Shown here one piece after another: positions 17,164-26,237 of a stretch of 64,000 nucleotides of DNA (the stretch's first letter is position 1; every line of letters begins with the position of its first letter). Source of the stretch: UBA9926 sp913064795 (lineage in GTDB: Bacteria; Pseudomonadota; Gammaproteobacteria; Pseudomonadales; Azotimanducaceae); NCBI GenBank assembly GCA_045560765.1, contig JBJKZD010000014.1, forward strand, positions 1 through 64,000, written 5' to 3'. The translations under genes and the position numbers were made by a program. The notes below the pieces were generated by a model. The model saw nothing but the letters and a program-made list of their open reading frames with translations. It searched no databases and was not told the origin of the DNA.

Positions 17164-17308
17164 CACACATCGACACATCCTTGTCTGCGATGTGTACTAA
17201 ACAAAGACAAATGGGGAAAGCTTTATTTAGTGAAACCGAGCTTGCAGGAAATAAATTAAGTGCCGATAAAGCTACTGTTAAAAATTTGGTGATTTTGCGG
17301 CCATCTCA

Positions 17309-17506
17309 CTAAGATCGGCAGCTGATACCCTGGCAGCCGATGATAAAACTCAGAAAATAAGCAGAGCCTTGGTAGCCAATCTGAAGTTCAGAAAACCCGA
17401 GCTTAAGACCAAAGGGTGGGCCCAAACTGAGTTGGGGTGTGTAATCCATTAGGAGGATTGCCGGGCTCACCAAGAGAGGAAAAATAGCAGATAATATTCG
17501 TGACAC
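17309..17506 (-). pseudogene. N-terminal fragment of an MFS transporter
   Basis: About 60 residues read LSAIFPLLVSPAILLMDYTP, then FGLKLGFSELQIGYQGSAYF and LSFIIGCQG. This is the first-helix/second-helix layout of MFS permeases in which a GFS...IG...SAYFxxFxxGC block follows helix 1. A stop follows immediately, and the remaining roughly 340 residues are absent before the terminator at 17117. It is best read as a 3'-deleted transporter remnant. Confidence 0.5.
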
Positions 17507-17590
17507 AGCGGCGCTCCAAAATCGCGCGCACAGTAGGGTCGTTGCACATAAAATGCTAGCTTTTATGACATCAAAATAAGGAATTTTTCA

Positions 17591-18544
17591 GTGGCATCAG
17601 ACTTGGAGCAAAACCTGGTTTTCGGATTAGCGCTGGATGGCTCAGGGGGCGAGCTCGATCCAGCGGCGGTGCTTGAACGGCGCCCGATTTGGTGTCACTT
17701 CGATGGCAGTCAAACTGGATCAACAGCAGCCTTGGAGGCGATGGGTTTAGAGTCCAGGGTTGTCGAAAGACTTATGGCTGATGAAACACGGCCAATGATG
17801 ACGGTATTGGAGTCGGGCCTTCTGCTGACATTGCGAGGCATCAACTTGAATGCGGACCGTGACCCGGTGGATATGGTGTCCCTGCGCCTTTGGATGGGCA
17901 ATGACATGATTGTCACCGTCAGACTTCAGGTTTTAGCATCAGTTCAACAGGTTCGCAGAGATTTGCTGAGCGAGTCTTCGGCGTGTCGCCCCCAGCGGGT
18001 CTTAACCAAAATTTTAGTCGCACTGGCAGATCGAGTGTCTGCTTACCTAGAGACTTTGACGATCGCAACCGATGCGCTTGAGGAAACGCTTCTGGAGGCG
18101 GTTCAATCCCTTGATCTTACCGAGGTTGCAGAACTCAGGCGGCGCATCGCATCGGTTCGTCGATTCGTCAGTCCCCAACGAGATGCCTTGCACGAGCTCG
18201 CTCGTCGCAAGCTACCCTGGCTCAATGCTGACGAGATCGATCGAGTGAGCATTGAGGCGGATCGGTTTGCTCGTTATGTTGAAGATCTAGACTTGATCAG
18301 AGAGCGGGTTATGGTGGTTCAAGAAGGCATCAATCAGCGTCTCCAAGAAGATCAGAATAAGCGCTTAAATGCACTTGGCTTATTAGCAGGACTCTTTTTA
18401 CCTGCAACTTTTTTAACCGGTATTTTTGGTATGAATGTGGGTGGTCTGCCGGGGGTCGAGTCCCCGAGTGGGTTTTACTGGGTCATCGGCGGCATGTTGT
18501 CCTGCAGCTTGGCCCTTTATGCTTGGTTGCGACTCCGTGGTTAG
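17591..18544 (+). CDS. CorA-family divalent cation transporter, ZntB-like
   Basis: A 317-residue cytoplasmic-membrane ion transporter of the CorA superfamily. It has a large N-terminal cytoplasmic domain with long helices (about 120-250), then two C-terminal membrane helices. The signature loop GMNVGGLPGV follows the first helix (FLPATFLTGIF). GMN is the ion-selectivity motif, and the VGGxPG continuation is typical of the ZntB branch, which transports zinc. Start is GTG with an AAGGAA ribosome-binding site 9 bp upstream. It likely forms a homopentamer. No metal-responsive regulator is adjacent, although it lies next to the nickel-dependent urease genes. Confidence 0.9.
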   Translation: MASDLEQNLVFGLALDGSGGELDPAAVLERRPIWCHFDGSQTGSTAALEAMGLESRVVERLMADETRPMMTVLESGLLLTLRGINLNADRDPVDMVSLRLWMGNDMIVTVRLQVLASVQQVRRDLLSESSACRPQRVLTKILVALADRVSAYLETLTIATDALEETLLEAVQSLDLTEVAELRRRIASVRRFVSPQRDALHELARRKLPWLNADEIDRVSIEADRFARYVEDLDLIRERVMVVQEGINQRLQEDQNKRLNALGLLAGLFLPATFLTGIFGMNVGGLPGVESPSGFYWVIGGMLSCSLALYAWLRLRG

Positions 18545-18796
18545 GCAATTTTTTCGGATGTCTGGGTACCTTCGGTCTATTCTCAGTAGGTGATCTTTCG
18601 AGCGGTCTACTAAAACCGTGGCTCTAGCGGCGGTTAGTAAGAATAAACACCCTTTCTCATCATTCAGAAGTACTCTCGCACCGCTATTGCTTGTTCAGCG
18701 ATCGCTAAGGAGCAAGCCCGTGATGTACCCCCATCAAATAATCCTCGCAGCGGACAAAGAATGATTCTTCACAGGACCTTCTAAGGACCATTTAAG

Positions 18797-19420
18797 TCAG
18801 CGCGCACGGATAACGTCAACCATTCCCTCGTCTCCGATAAAGTCCACAATTTTATCGACACCAAGGCCTTCTTTCATATTCGTGAAAACAAACGGGCGAT
18901 CAACCCGCTGCGCCCGGGCGTCCCGTTCCATCACATCAAGATTGGCCTCTACGTGCTGCGCCAAGTCAATTTTATTAATGATCAATAGGTCAGACTTAGT
19001 GATGCCTGGACCGCCCTTTCTTGGAATTTTGTCTCCGGCGGAAACATCGATCACATAAAGGGTAAGATCAGATAACTCTGGACTAAACGTTGCGGCCAAG
19101 TTATCGCCACCACTTTCAATCATGATGAGGTCGAGGTCGGGAAATTTTTGATTCAATTCATCTACGGCGAGCAGATTCATACTCGCATCCTCTCTGATTG
19201 CCGTGTGGGGGCATCCCCCTGTCTCAACGCCAACGATGCGATCTGGAGATAAAGCCTGATTGCGTAACAGAAAATCAGCATCTTCCCGGGTGTAGATATC
19301 GTTCGTAATGACCGCAACGCTTGCGCTACCCCTCAGCGCTAAACACAACTGCTTTACCAGTGCTGTCTTTCCCGATCCGACGGGACCTCCAATACCGACT
19401 CGAAGCGCAGGTTTTTTCAT
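18797..19420 (-). CDS. ureG: urease accessory GTPase UreG
   Basis: SIMIBI-class GTPase that delivers nickel to apo-urease with UreD, UreF and UreE. A P-loop GGPVGSGKTALV occurs near residue 11. The metal-binding CPHTAIREDAS motif and the conserved ESGGDNLAATFSPEL are intact, and the base-recognition NKIDLA is present. Length of 207 residues is normal. Last gene of the ureDABCEFG operon, 12 bp after ureF. Confidence 0.98.
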   Translation of the reverse strand: MKKPALRVGIGGPVGSGKTALVKQLCLALRGSASVAVITNDIYTREDADFLLRNQALSPDRIVGVETGGCPHTAIREDASMNLLAVDELNQKFPDLDLIMIESGGDNLAATFSPELSDLTLYVIDVSAGDKIPRKGGPGITKSDLLIINKIDLAQHVEANLDVMERDARAQRVDRPFVFTNMKEGLGVDKIVDFIGDEGMVDVIRAR

Positions 19421-19432
19421 CGTATTCGTTCC

Positions 19433-20092
19433 TTAAGATAAAAATAATCGATTCTGTTGGTGTTCATGTTGACTCGAGAGCATCGCTAAGCCTGGTAAAG
19501 ACGGTCCCCATTGATCTTCCACAAAAGCCGGAATCTCAGCCTCATTGATCACATCAAACATATGGTTCATGACGTGATGGACTTGGCGTTGCCCCATCGG
19601 CAACAATTTTGCACAGGCTAGGCAGGCGTTCTCTAACCAACTAAACGCGAAGGCCTGAACCATCGCGTTCTCGTCGATACGCCACATGACAGCCGCCCGG
19701 GCCCACTGGCTTACTAAAGATTGAGGCCCATTTAAGACAGCTTGCCGGAATAGCGGTGCATCCTCATCAAGGATTTTCTTCAGCGCTGCGCCCAGTCTTT
19801 GATCCTCTAGCCACAACTCCTTGGTTTCCCGACCGGCGAGCATCAACGTATTGAGGTGGGCTATTTTCAGATCATCGCCATCCGACCAGGCGCCATAAAG
19901 ACCTTTCAATATGGGCAACTCAGTTTTACCGAGACCCGCACGGTAAACCCCCTCGAGCCACAGGCAAACGCTCTCTTCATCTGAGACCAAGCCTTGTTGA
20001 CTTGCGCTTTCGATGCCTTGAGAGTGCGCAAAGCTACCGATGGGTAGCGCGTTACTGGCTAAACGCAGGAGCCTAATGTTCATGATGGGCAT
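19433..20092 (-). CDS. ureF: urease accessory protein UreF
   Basis: An all-helical accessory protein of 219 residues that acts as GTPase regulator for UreG in the urease maturation complex. The N-terminal LASNALPIGSFAHSQGIE is the family hallmark. The AGRETKELWLEDQRLGAAL and GPQSLVSQWARAA regions correspond to the conserved helices. It overlaps the ureE 3' end by 20 bp, consistent with coupled translation. The start could be MPIMNIRLL or three codons later. Confidence 0.97.
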   Translation of the reverse strand: MPIMNIRLLRLASNALPIGSFAHSQGIESASQQGLVSDEESVCLWLEGVYRAGLGKTELPILKGLYGAWSDGDDLKIAHLNTLMLAGRETKELWLEDQRLGAALKKILDEDAPLFRQAVLNGPQSLVSQWARAAVMWRIDENAMVQAFAFSWLENACLACAKLLPMGQRQVHHVMNHMFDVINEAEIPAFVEDQWGPSLPGLAMLSSQHEHQQNRLFLS

Positions 20093-20513
20093 GTTTGTAG
20101 GCGCCGTCTAAGGGCTGAAAAGGCGCCTCGATCTGTGTTGGCGTCAGCCCCAACTGACGCACCATGTCATCGATAACGTGATCACTTTCATAGCGGAGCA
20201 CCGTTGATTTTACTTCCAGTGGAAGATGCCGGTTCCCTAAATGATAGGCCAGCGGCAATAGCGCCGAGGCTTCTGCGCGCACCTCCGACAAAGACTGCGG
20301 TCTTGCGACCACCCGAACTCGACGTCCTGCCTCATCAATTAAAATCATGCCATGTCGGAGCACAGTGCCTCGAGGCAGGTAGACCTCAAGTATTTCGTCT
20401 TCCGAATCCGTCGCTCTGAACCGACTTTTTTTACGCTGATCGTAGTCGAGCGCTACTTCTGGAAGGGTCTCGTCGCTGGGGCCCAAATCAAATCGAAAGC
20501 AGGAATTGATCAT
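20073..20513 (-). CDS. ureE: urease accessory metallochaperone UreE
   Basis: A nickel metallochaperone of 146 residues. The chosen start (MINSCFRFDLG) lies 10 bp after ureC; longer upstream reading is the overlap with ureC and is not conserved. Two domains are visible: a peptide-binding N-terminal part (RKKSRFRATDSEDEILEVYL, LPRGTVLRHG) and the metal-binding C-terminal part with YHLGNRHLPLEV. The short histidine tail HAHHEH is modest compared with Klebsiella-type UreE. Confidence 0.96.
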   Translation of the reverse strand: MINSCFRFDLGPSDETLPEVALDYDQRKKSRFRATDSEDEILEVYLPRGTVLRHGMILIDEAGRRVRVVARPQSLSEVRAEASALLPLAYHLGNRHLPLEVKSTVLRYESDHVIDDMVRQLGLTPTQIEAPFQPLDGAYKHAHHEH

Positions 20514-20523
20514 CTGTTTTATC

Positions 20524-22221
20524 TCAAAATAAACTGTATCGCTGGGCCATGGGCAGCTCAGCCATAGGCTCGCAGGTAAGGATCTCGCCATTCGCGCGCA
20601 CGACGTAAGTCTCGGGATCAACCTCAATCTCAGGCAACCAATCATTGTGCACCATGTCGGACTTTCGGACGCTGCGACAACCTGAGACTGGGCTCAAGGA
20701 TTTTCCAACCCTAAGAGGTTCAAGCATCCCGTTTTCGATCGAGATACCGGAAACAAAGAGCAACGAGTTCTGACTTGGCCCCCCGCCATACGCGCCAAAC
20801 ATCGGTCGATAATGAACCGGTTGAGGTGTTGGGATTGAAGCGTTGGGGTCGCCCATGGGGGCTGCAGCAATCATCCCGCCCTTTATGATCATCGCGGGCT
20901 TTACCCCAAAAAACTCTGGACGCCAGAGCACTAGGTCCGCAAGTTTGTTCGGTTCTATCGAACCCACCTCGTGGCTTATGCCATGGGTGATCGCTGGATT
21001 TATCGTGTATTTAGCAACATAGCGTTTCGCGCGTGCATTATCATGGGTCTCTCCAGACCGAAGTAGCCCTCGCTGAACGCGCATTTTATGGGCTGTTTGC
21101 CACGTTCTGATAATCACTTCTCCCACTCTACCCATAGCCTGAGAATCAGATGCGATCATAGAGAAGGCGCCCAAATCATGCAGAATATCCTCTGCTGCAA
21201 TGGTTTCCTTCCGAATGCGCGAATCTGCGAACGCCACGTCTTCCGGAATATTAGGATCTAGGTGATGACACACCATCAACATATCTAAATGTTCATCAAC
21301 CGTATTAACGGTATAAGGCCGCGTCGGGTTTGTTGAAGAGGGCAAAACGTTGGCATAACCACACGCTTTAATAATGTCCGGCGCGTGCCCTCCGCCGGCA
21401 CCCTCGGTGTGGTAGGTGTGGATCGCACGGTCCTTAAAGGCAGCTAATGTGTCCTCTACGAATCCAGATTCATTCAGCGTATCAGTATGAATGGCAACTT
21501 GAATATCAAACCGGTCGGCCACACTCAGACAGTTATCGATGGCAGCCGGGGTCGTCCCCCAGTCCTCATGCAACTTTAGCCCCATGACCCCTGCTGCAAC
21601 CTGTTCGTCAAGCGCATCGGGCAAGCTTGCATTCCCTTTACCCAACAACCCTATATTCATTGGAAAAGCGTCTGTTGCTTCCATCATTCGTGCGATATGC
21701 CATGAACCTGGCGTGCAGGTCGTGGCATTTGTGCCCGTCGCGGGGCCGGTACCACCGCCAAGCATCGTTGTCACACCACTCATCAGCGCTTCCTCGATCT
21801 GCTGAGGACAAATGAAGTGGACATGGGCGTCGATTCCGCCCGCAGTGAGAATGTGGTTTTCTCCAGCAATCACTTCGGTACTCGGACCGATAATGATGTC
21901 TACACCAGGCTGAATATCTGGATTGCCCGCTTTACCAATGGCGGCGATCCGGCCATCTTTGAGCCCCACATCCGCCTTAATAATGCCCCAGTGATCCAAA
22001 ATAACCGCATTCGTAATCACTGTGTCGACAGCAACGCTGCGAGACGCTTGGCTTTGACCCATACCGTCCCGAATCACCTTACCTCCGCCAAACTTGACCT
22101 CCTCGCCATAAAGCGTTCGGTCTGCTTCGATCTCGATCCACAGCTCAGTATCCGCTAGGCGAATTCTATCCCCTGTCGTCGGCCCGTACATGTCCGCGTA
22201 GGCTTTCCTTGAGATCTTCAT
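20524..22221 (-). CDS. ureC: urease alpha (catalytic) subunit
   Basis: Catalyses nickel-dependent hydrolysis of urea to ammonia and carbamate. All catalytic residues are present: H133 and H135 (DAHVHF), the carbamylated K216 (MGLKLHEDWG), H218, H245 (AIHTDT), H271, H319 (MVCHHLD) and D359 (MIASDSQAMG). Length of 565 residues is normal. It overlaps ureB by 4 bp (ATGA). With ureA and ureB separate, this is the three-subunit bacterial arrangement. Confidence 0.99.
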   Translation of the reverse strand: MKISRKAYADMYGPTTGDRIRLADTELWIEIEADRTLYGEEVKFGGGKVIRDGMGQSQASRSVAVDTVITNAVILDHWGIIKADVGLKDGRIAAIGKAGNPDIQPGVDIIIGPSTEVIAGENHILTAGGIDAHVHFICPQQIEEALMSGVTTMLGGGTGPATGTNATTCTPGSWHIARMMEATDAFPMNIGLLGKGNASLPDALDEQVAAGVMGLKLHEDWGTTPAAIDNCLSVADRFDIQVAIHTDTLNESGFVEDTLAAFKDRAIHTYHTEGAGGGHAPDIIKACGYANVLPSSTNPTRPYTVNTVDEHLDMLMVCHHLDPNIPEDVAFADSRIRKETIAAEDILHDLGAFSMIASDSQAMGRVGEVIIRTWQTAHKMRVQRGLLRSGETHDNARAKRYVAKYTINPAITHGISHEVGSIEPNKLADLVLWRPEFFGVKPAMIIKGGMIAAAPMGDPNASIPTPQPVHYRPMFGAYGGGPSQNSLLFVSGISIENGMLEPLRVGKSLSPVSGCRSVRKSDMVHNDWLPEIEVDPETYVVRANGEILTCEPMAELPMAQRYSLF

Positions 22222-22535
22222 GACAGCGCCTCCAAATCACCCATCACATCGCCTCGAAAACCAAACACCCGCCGCTCACCAAGGTATGCAATTAGAGAAA
22301 TGGTCCTCGTTTGCCCAGGCTCAAAACGAACTGCTGTGCCAGCGGGTATATTCAGACGATATCCTCGTGCCTGGACACGATCGAAATGCAATGCTGGATT
22401 GGTCTCAGCAAAATGATAGTGAGATCCCACTTGGATCGGTCGATCCCCCGCATTCGCAACCTCCAAAGTCACTTCTTCTCGGCCTACATTCAGGTCAATG
22501 TCTTCATCACGCAACGCTCTTTCTCCTGGTATCAC
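22218..22535 (-). CDS. ureB: urease beta subunit
   Basis: Structural subunit of 105 residues. It has the characteristic start MIPGE, VANAGDRPIQVGSHYHFAET in the middle, and the end GERRVFGFRGDVMG. It is required for the trimer of trimers and for correct activation. It lies between ureA (10 bp upstream) and ureC (4-bp overlap). Confidence 0.98.
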   Translation of the reverse strand: MIPGERALRDEDIDLNVGREEVTLEVANAGDRPIQVGSHYHFAETNPALHFDRVQARGYRLNIPAGTAVRFEPGQTRTISLIAYLGERRVFGFRGDVMGDLEALS

Positions 22536-22545
22536 AGGCTATCTC

Positions 22546-22848
22546 CTAATTGATGGGGTCGTGGACAGTCACTAATTTAGTACCGTCGGGAAAGGTGGCT
22601 TCAACCTGAACGTCGTGGATCATCTCGGGAATTCCTTCCATGACTTGGTCTCGCCGCAGCAGACTTCTGCCACTGGACATTAACTGCGCAACCGACTGCC
22701 CCTCTCTGGCACCCTCTAAAATAGCCGCCGAGATATACGCTATCGCCTCAGGGTGATTCAGCTTTAACCCCTTGGCTAACCGTCGTTCAGCCAGCAGTCC
22801 GGCCGTAAAGATTAGAAGTTTATCTTTTTCTCTGGGTGTCAAATCCAT
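22546..22848 (-). CDS. ureA: urease gamma subunit
   Basis: A 100-residue structural subunit, full length. Recognisable by MDLTPREKDKLLIFTAGLLA, KLNHPEAIAYISAAILEGAR and PEMIHDVQVEATFPDGTKLV. It begins 18 bp after ureD. Nothing unusual. Confidence 0.98.
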   Translation of the reverse strand: MDLTPREKDKLLIFTAGLLAERRLAKGLKLNHPEAIAYISAAILEGAREGQSVAQLMSSGRSLLRRDQVMEGIPEMIHDVQVEATFPDGTKLVTVHDPIN

Positions 22849-22866
22849 CGGGAGTCCCTCTATCGA

Positions 22867-23790
22867 TTATGTATTCCAAATTCTTGCGTCATCCCCTGGG
22901 ATTCCGAGCGAACTGAGCACTTCGTGCCTTGCAATATTCAGCAAGCGACGACAGGTCTGACCGGAGGGTCCCAAATAACGAACGATCAGCAGCTCGCCCT
23001 TTTGGGTCATCTCGACCGAAGCCTGATGCGCCTCACCATGCTGTTCAAGCAACATCTGAAGTTGAGCCCGAAGTGCGTGCTTCTTTTCTTCGAACGAGTC
23101 ATCTTCCGGACAGCCACAAACAAACATCGAACCTAGGGTTGAGCAACCGTTAAGTCCCCAAGCTGCCTTGCGAAAATCGGCTTCAGCCTCATCCAAGCGG
23201 AAATATTCTCGGTGCAAGAGCTGTTCATTTCTTTCGATTTCCCAAAGCGAACGAATCGATCCTCGATCAAATTGCTCACCTGAGGCAGCTCGTCCCAAAG
23301 CAATCACTTCCCAACCAACAAAGTGCTTACACTCAGCCAGCTGTACCTGCGTTGTCATCCGAGGTTCTGCGCCTCTGAACACAATCGCGTCAAGCGGCAG
23401 CCATTCGAGCACAGCATCTTCACCGCAATGCAGCCGTGTTACCTGGCGCTGCACTAGATCGGGATCATCCACACGATAAAACTTTGTCGCAGAGGGCGTA
23501 GTGAACAACACCCGACTTCCGGACGCCGATTGGGCATCGATTTCAATTTGATCTCCGCCCGCTATCCCGCCAGGGGGATGGAGGATATAAACGTGGAGCC
23601 CTCCATGGGGCTGTAGGAAAGGTCGCTGAACTTGGAGCGGGCCCAGCCGTTCATTTCGCGCGAGTACGCTGCGACCATCACGCTTCTCAACCTCTAACTT
23701 GAGAGAAGCAAACCATTGCCTCGGCCGAGACTCAGCGCTAATACTGACCTTTGACACTGCATCCTCCATGATACTTGTCTGAGTGATCAT
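22867..23790 (-). CDS. ureD: urease accessory protein UreD
   Basis: First gene of the urease operon. A 307-residue scaffold protein that binds apo-urease and carries nickel through the UreDFG complex. Family features include QRPFLQPHGGLHVYILHPPG, GGDQIEIDAQS and LFTTPSATKFYR, with GCPEDDSFEEKKHALRAQL nearer the C-terminus. No urea transporter genes adjoin, so urea entry or regulation must be encoded elsewhere. Confidence 0.96.
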   Translation of the reverse strand: MITQTSIMEDAVSKVSISAESRPRQWFASLKLEVEKRDGRSVLARNERLGPLQVQRPFLQPHGGLHVYILHPPGGIAGGDQIEIDAQSASGSRVLFTTPSATKFYRVDDPDLVQRQVTRLHCGEDAVLEWLPLDAIVFRGAEPRMTTQVQLAECKHFVGWEVIALGRAASGEQFDRGSIRSLWEIERNEQLLHREYFRLDEAEADFRKAAWGLNGCSTLGSMFVCGCPEDDSFEEKKHALRAQLQMLLEQHGEAHQASVEMTQKGELLIVRYLGPSGQTCRRLLNIARHEVLSSLGIPGDDARIWNT

Positions 23791-23817
23791 TACTCTACAT
23801 TCAAAACACTGTTAACC

Positions 23818-24039
23818 TCATGCTCCCAGTTCTTGCCATCTGACTCCTTTTGGAGATCTTACCCCCATGGGCGCCTCTTTGCTCCATGTTTCCACCTCAA
23901 AACGCGTCATTTGCAAGCAAGGCTCAGGGGACTTAACGAACCTACTTAAATCAGGACATGCACCTACCCAAACCCGCGCTCCAAGCAGCGGACACCCCCA
24001 GTTTAGCCTCTGATTACAAACGTAAATAGGCTTTCTCAT
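23818..24039 (-). CDS. hypothetical small cysteine-containing protein upstream of ureD
   Basis: A 73-residue frame with AGGAG upstream of its ATG and ending 27 bp before ureD on the same strand. It begins RKPIYVCNQRLNWGCP, slightly like the N-terminus of thioredoxin-fold (2Fe-2S) ferredoxins, and contains four cysteines. The rest does not clearly fit that family and may be a degenerate copy. It could be the first gene of the urease transcript, or a spurious frame. Confidence 0.35.
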   Translation of the reverse strand: MRKPIYVCNQRLNWGCPLLGARVWVGACPDLSRFVKSPEPCLQMTRFEVETWSKEAPMGVRSPKGVRWQELGA

Positions 24040-24448
24040 CAATCAAAAAGGAACTCCTGCCCTGTATGTCGTGTTTCTTTGCAGGTTTATTTACAGTCAA
24101 AACGGCGATCGAGGTCAACGGGACATTTGTATTGAGAGAAGAGCTTTCATGGCTAGATCGCCTCGCTCGTGGAGACTTCCCTGCACCAACGGATGCATCC
24201 TAAAAAGCAAATAGGTTAGATTGTCTCAGCGAGAACCTGAGATGCTTTAACATCTAAGGCCTCGGATTGGCCTTGGGCCAGAATTAGGCCAGCTTGGCAG
24301 GAAGGTACAGTCTACAGAGCCCTAATTAAAGACGGGTCTCTAGCATCGATTACATGCTATTTTAACAAGCGCGATTGCCAGGTTGACCCCTGCACCGTTC
24401 CGAGACAGTTTAATGTTCAACCGGCAGGGCTCTGCCAAAAGGTGATTT
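24040..24448. other. 409-bp intergenic region, no gene recognised
   Basis: Divergent region between the urease transcript and the glutathione S-transferase gene. It must hold both promoters, but I see no clear operator, riboswitch or gene. Confidence 0.5.
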
Positions 24449-25150
24449 ATGAAGTTATATACCGGCGATCTCAGCCCTTACAGTGCCAAAGTACGCATGC
24501 AGATTTATGCAATGGGTATTGAAGATGAGGTCAGTTTCGATCTGCCCGTGCAGTTCATGATGGGGAAGATGTTTGAAGTTTCTCCCATTGGTCGCATTCC
24601 TGTACTGGAAGTTGACGAAGGCCTCATCCCAGAATCGGAAGTCATCGCTGAATATCTAGATGAACGTTTCCCCGATAAGGCGCTCAGCGGTGGCTCACTC
24701 AAAGAACGCGCCGATGTCAGAGTGGTTTCAAGAATTGCTGACATTTATTTGATGAACAACATTTTTATGTCACTCAGCCAGGCGAACCCGGAAACACGGG
24801 TGCAAGCGGTGCTTGATCTGCTCATCGGCCAGGTTAGGCGCGGCATCGGGGCGCTAGAGAAACATATGGGTACCGGCGAATTTGCTGTAGGTGATTCACT
24901 GACGCGTGCGGATTGCACCCTCGTGCCAGCCTTGTGGATGTGCAGCAGTACAGTGCCCCGGCTCGGTTTTGATAGCCCCATCGTTGAGGGTACTGGCGTA
25001 TCAGCTTACTGGAACAAAATTCAGAACAATGGGTTCGCAGTCAGAATTCTTGATGAAATGAATAAGGGCATGAAAGCCAGACTAGACGGCACCGAGCGCA
25101 AGATGGCGGAAGAAGCCATTGCCCGTGCCAAGGCCAACTCCAACCAATAG
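24449..25150 (+). CDS. glutathione S-transferase family protein
   Basis: A 233-residue GST. The thioredoxin-like N-terminal domain starts MKLYTGDLSPYSAKVRMQI, where Ser10 of SPYS is the likely glutathione-activating residue. The cis-proline block is GRIPVLEVDEGLIPESEVI, which binds the glutathione gamma-glutamyl group. The helical C-terminal domain carries FAVGDSLTRADCTLVPALW. Good AAAGGTG ribosome-binding site. Followed at 133 bp by an MDR dehydrogenase on the same strand. Acts on electrophilic or dehalogenation substrates by family knowledge; the actual substrate is unknown. Confidence 0.9.
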   Translation: MKLYTGDLSPYSAKVRMQIYAMGIEDEVSFDLPVQFMMGKMFEVSPIGRIPVLEVDEGLIPESEVIAEYLDERFPDKALSGGSLKERADVRVVSRIADIYLMNNIFMSLSQANPETRVQAVLDLLIGQVRRGIGALEKHMGTGEFAVGDSLTRADCTLVPALWMCSSTVPRLGFDSPIVEGTGVSAYWNKIQNNGFAVRILDEMNKGMKARLDGTERKMAEEAIARAKANSNQ

Positions 25151-25283
25151 GCAGCCACTGTTCGCCGACAGTCCCTATCTCGCATGATCGAGCAACTGAT
25201 GGGCATGAACCCGCATCAGCGCCAAGATGGACAAGCCCGCTGCCTAGGCACTGTGAGGGCAGTACCGTCACACGAGGAATGCC

Positions 25284-26225
25284 ATGAAAGCCGTTAAGGT
25301 CATCGATAAAAATCCAGTTCTACTTGACGTGCCGCCCCCTCAGGGTGAAGGCGTTAGAGTCAAAGTGGTCTCGGCCTCGATTTGCGGCTCCGATCTGCAC
25401 ATGATGGCGAGTGGCTATTTTGGCGATCTGATTATCGGCCATGAGTTTGCTGGCGTCACCGACGACGGTCGAGCTGTGGCGATCGAACCACTCACAGGCT
25501 GTGGCCAGTGTGGTTTCTGCGATGAAGGTCATAGCATTCACTGTGAGCACGGGTTTTCTTTGATGGGCGTCATGGCTGATGGTGGTATGGCCGAGTACGT
25601 CAATGTTCCCGGGAGCAAATTAATTGAGCTCCCGAGCGGCATGAACGTCGCCAACGCCAGCTTGGTCGAACCGCTGGCGGTTGCGGTACATGGGGTTGAC
25701 CGCGCCCGTGTTCGCAGTGGAGATCGGGTCCAGGTCATTGGCGCGGGCCCAATAGGGCTGGCTGTCGGCGCGGTACTTCGGGGCCGGGGCATTCCCTATG
25801 ACATCACTGCCCGCTATCCCCATCAGCAGCAGGCTGCACAGATGCTGGGCGGCGGGCTCAACCCTGATGGACACTATGATGTGGTGATTGACGCCATTGG
25901 TAGCGCCGCATCATTAAAACAGTCCGCCACCCAGGTAAAACCCATGGGCCGAATCGGCTTGTTAGGAATGTTCTGGGAGCCTACCAAAATTGAACAGATT
26001 TTTTGGACCAAGGAAGCGGAGTTGATTCCCTCCGCGGGGTACTACTGCAGAAGCCCTAGCCGCAGTTTCGATGAGGCCAGGACCCTCCTACATCACTACC
26101 CTGACATCGCCCAGGCCCTGATCACCCACCGTTACCCGCTCGAGGGCGTGACCGAGGCCTTTGAAACCGCCGGAAATAGAGCGGCTGGCGCGATTAAGGT
26201 GGTGTTTGATATTGCCGTGCGTTAG
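25284..26225 (+). CDS. zinc-binding MDR alcohol dehydrogenase-like protein
   Basis: A 313-residue medium-chain dehydrogenase/reductase, oxidising an alcohol with NAD(P). The catalytic zinc site is visible as CGSDLH and GHEFAG. The structural zinc loop is complete as C-GQ-C-GF-C-DEGHSIH-C. A Rossmann-type nucleotide site reads VIGAGPIGLAVGAVLRGRG. It is shorter than typical threonine/sorbitol dehydrogenases by 20-30 residues, mainly between the nucleotide-binding strands, but no break is seen. Probably works with the nearby SDRs and GSTs in catabolism of one compound class. Confidence 0.88.
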   Translation: MKAVKVIDKNPVLLDVPPPQGEGVRVKVVSASICGSDLHMMASGYFGDLIIGHEFAGVTDDGRAVAIEPLTGCGQCGFCDEGHSIHCEHGFSLMGVMADGGMAEYVNVPGSKLIELPSGMNVANASLVEPLAVAVHGVDRARVRSGDRVQVIGAGPIGLAVGAVLRGRGIPYDITARYPHQQQAAQMLGGGLNPDGHYDVVIDAIGSAASLKQSATQVKPMGRIGLLGMFWEPTKIEQIFWTKEAELIPSAGYYCRSPSRSFDEARTLLHHYPDIAQALITHRYPLEGVTEAFETAGNRAAGAIKVVFDIAVR

Positions 26226-26237
26226 CACAGGTTTCTC

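Noticed and set aside
24505..25271. Minus-strand frames opposite the GST gene
   Set aside because: Shadows of the real plus-strand GST with typical antisense composition.
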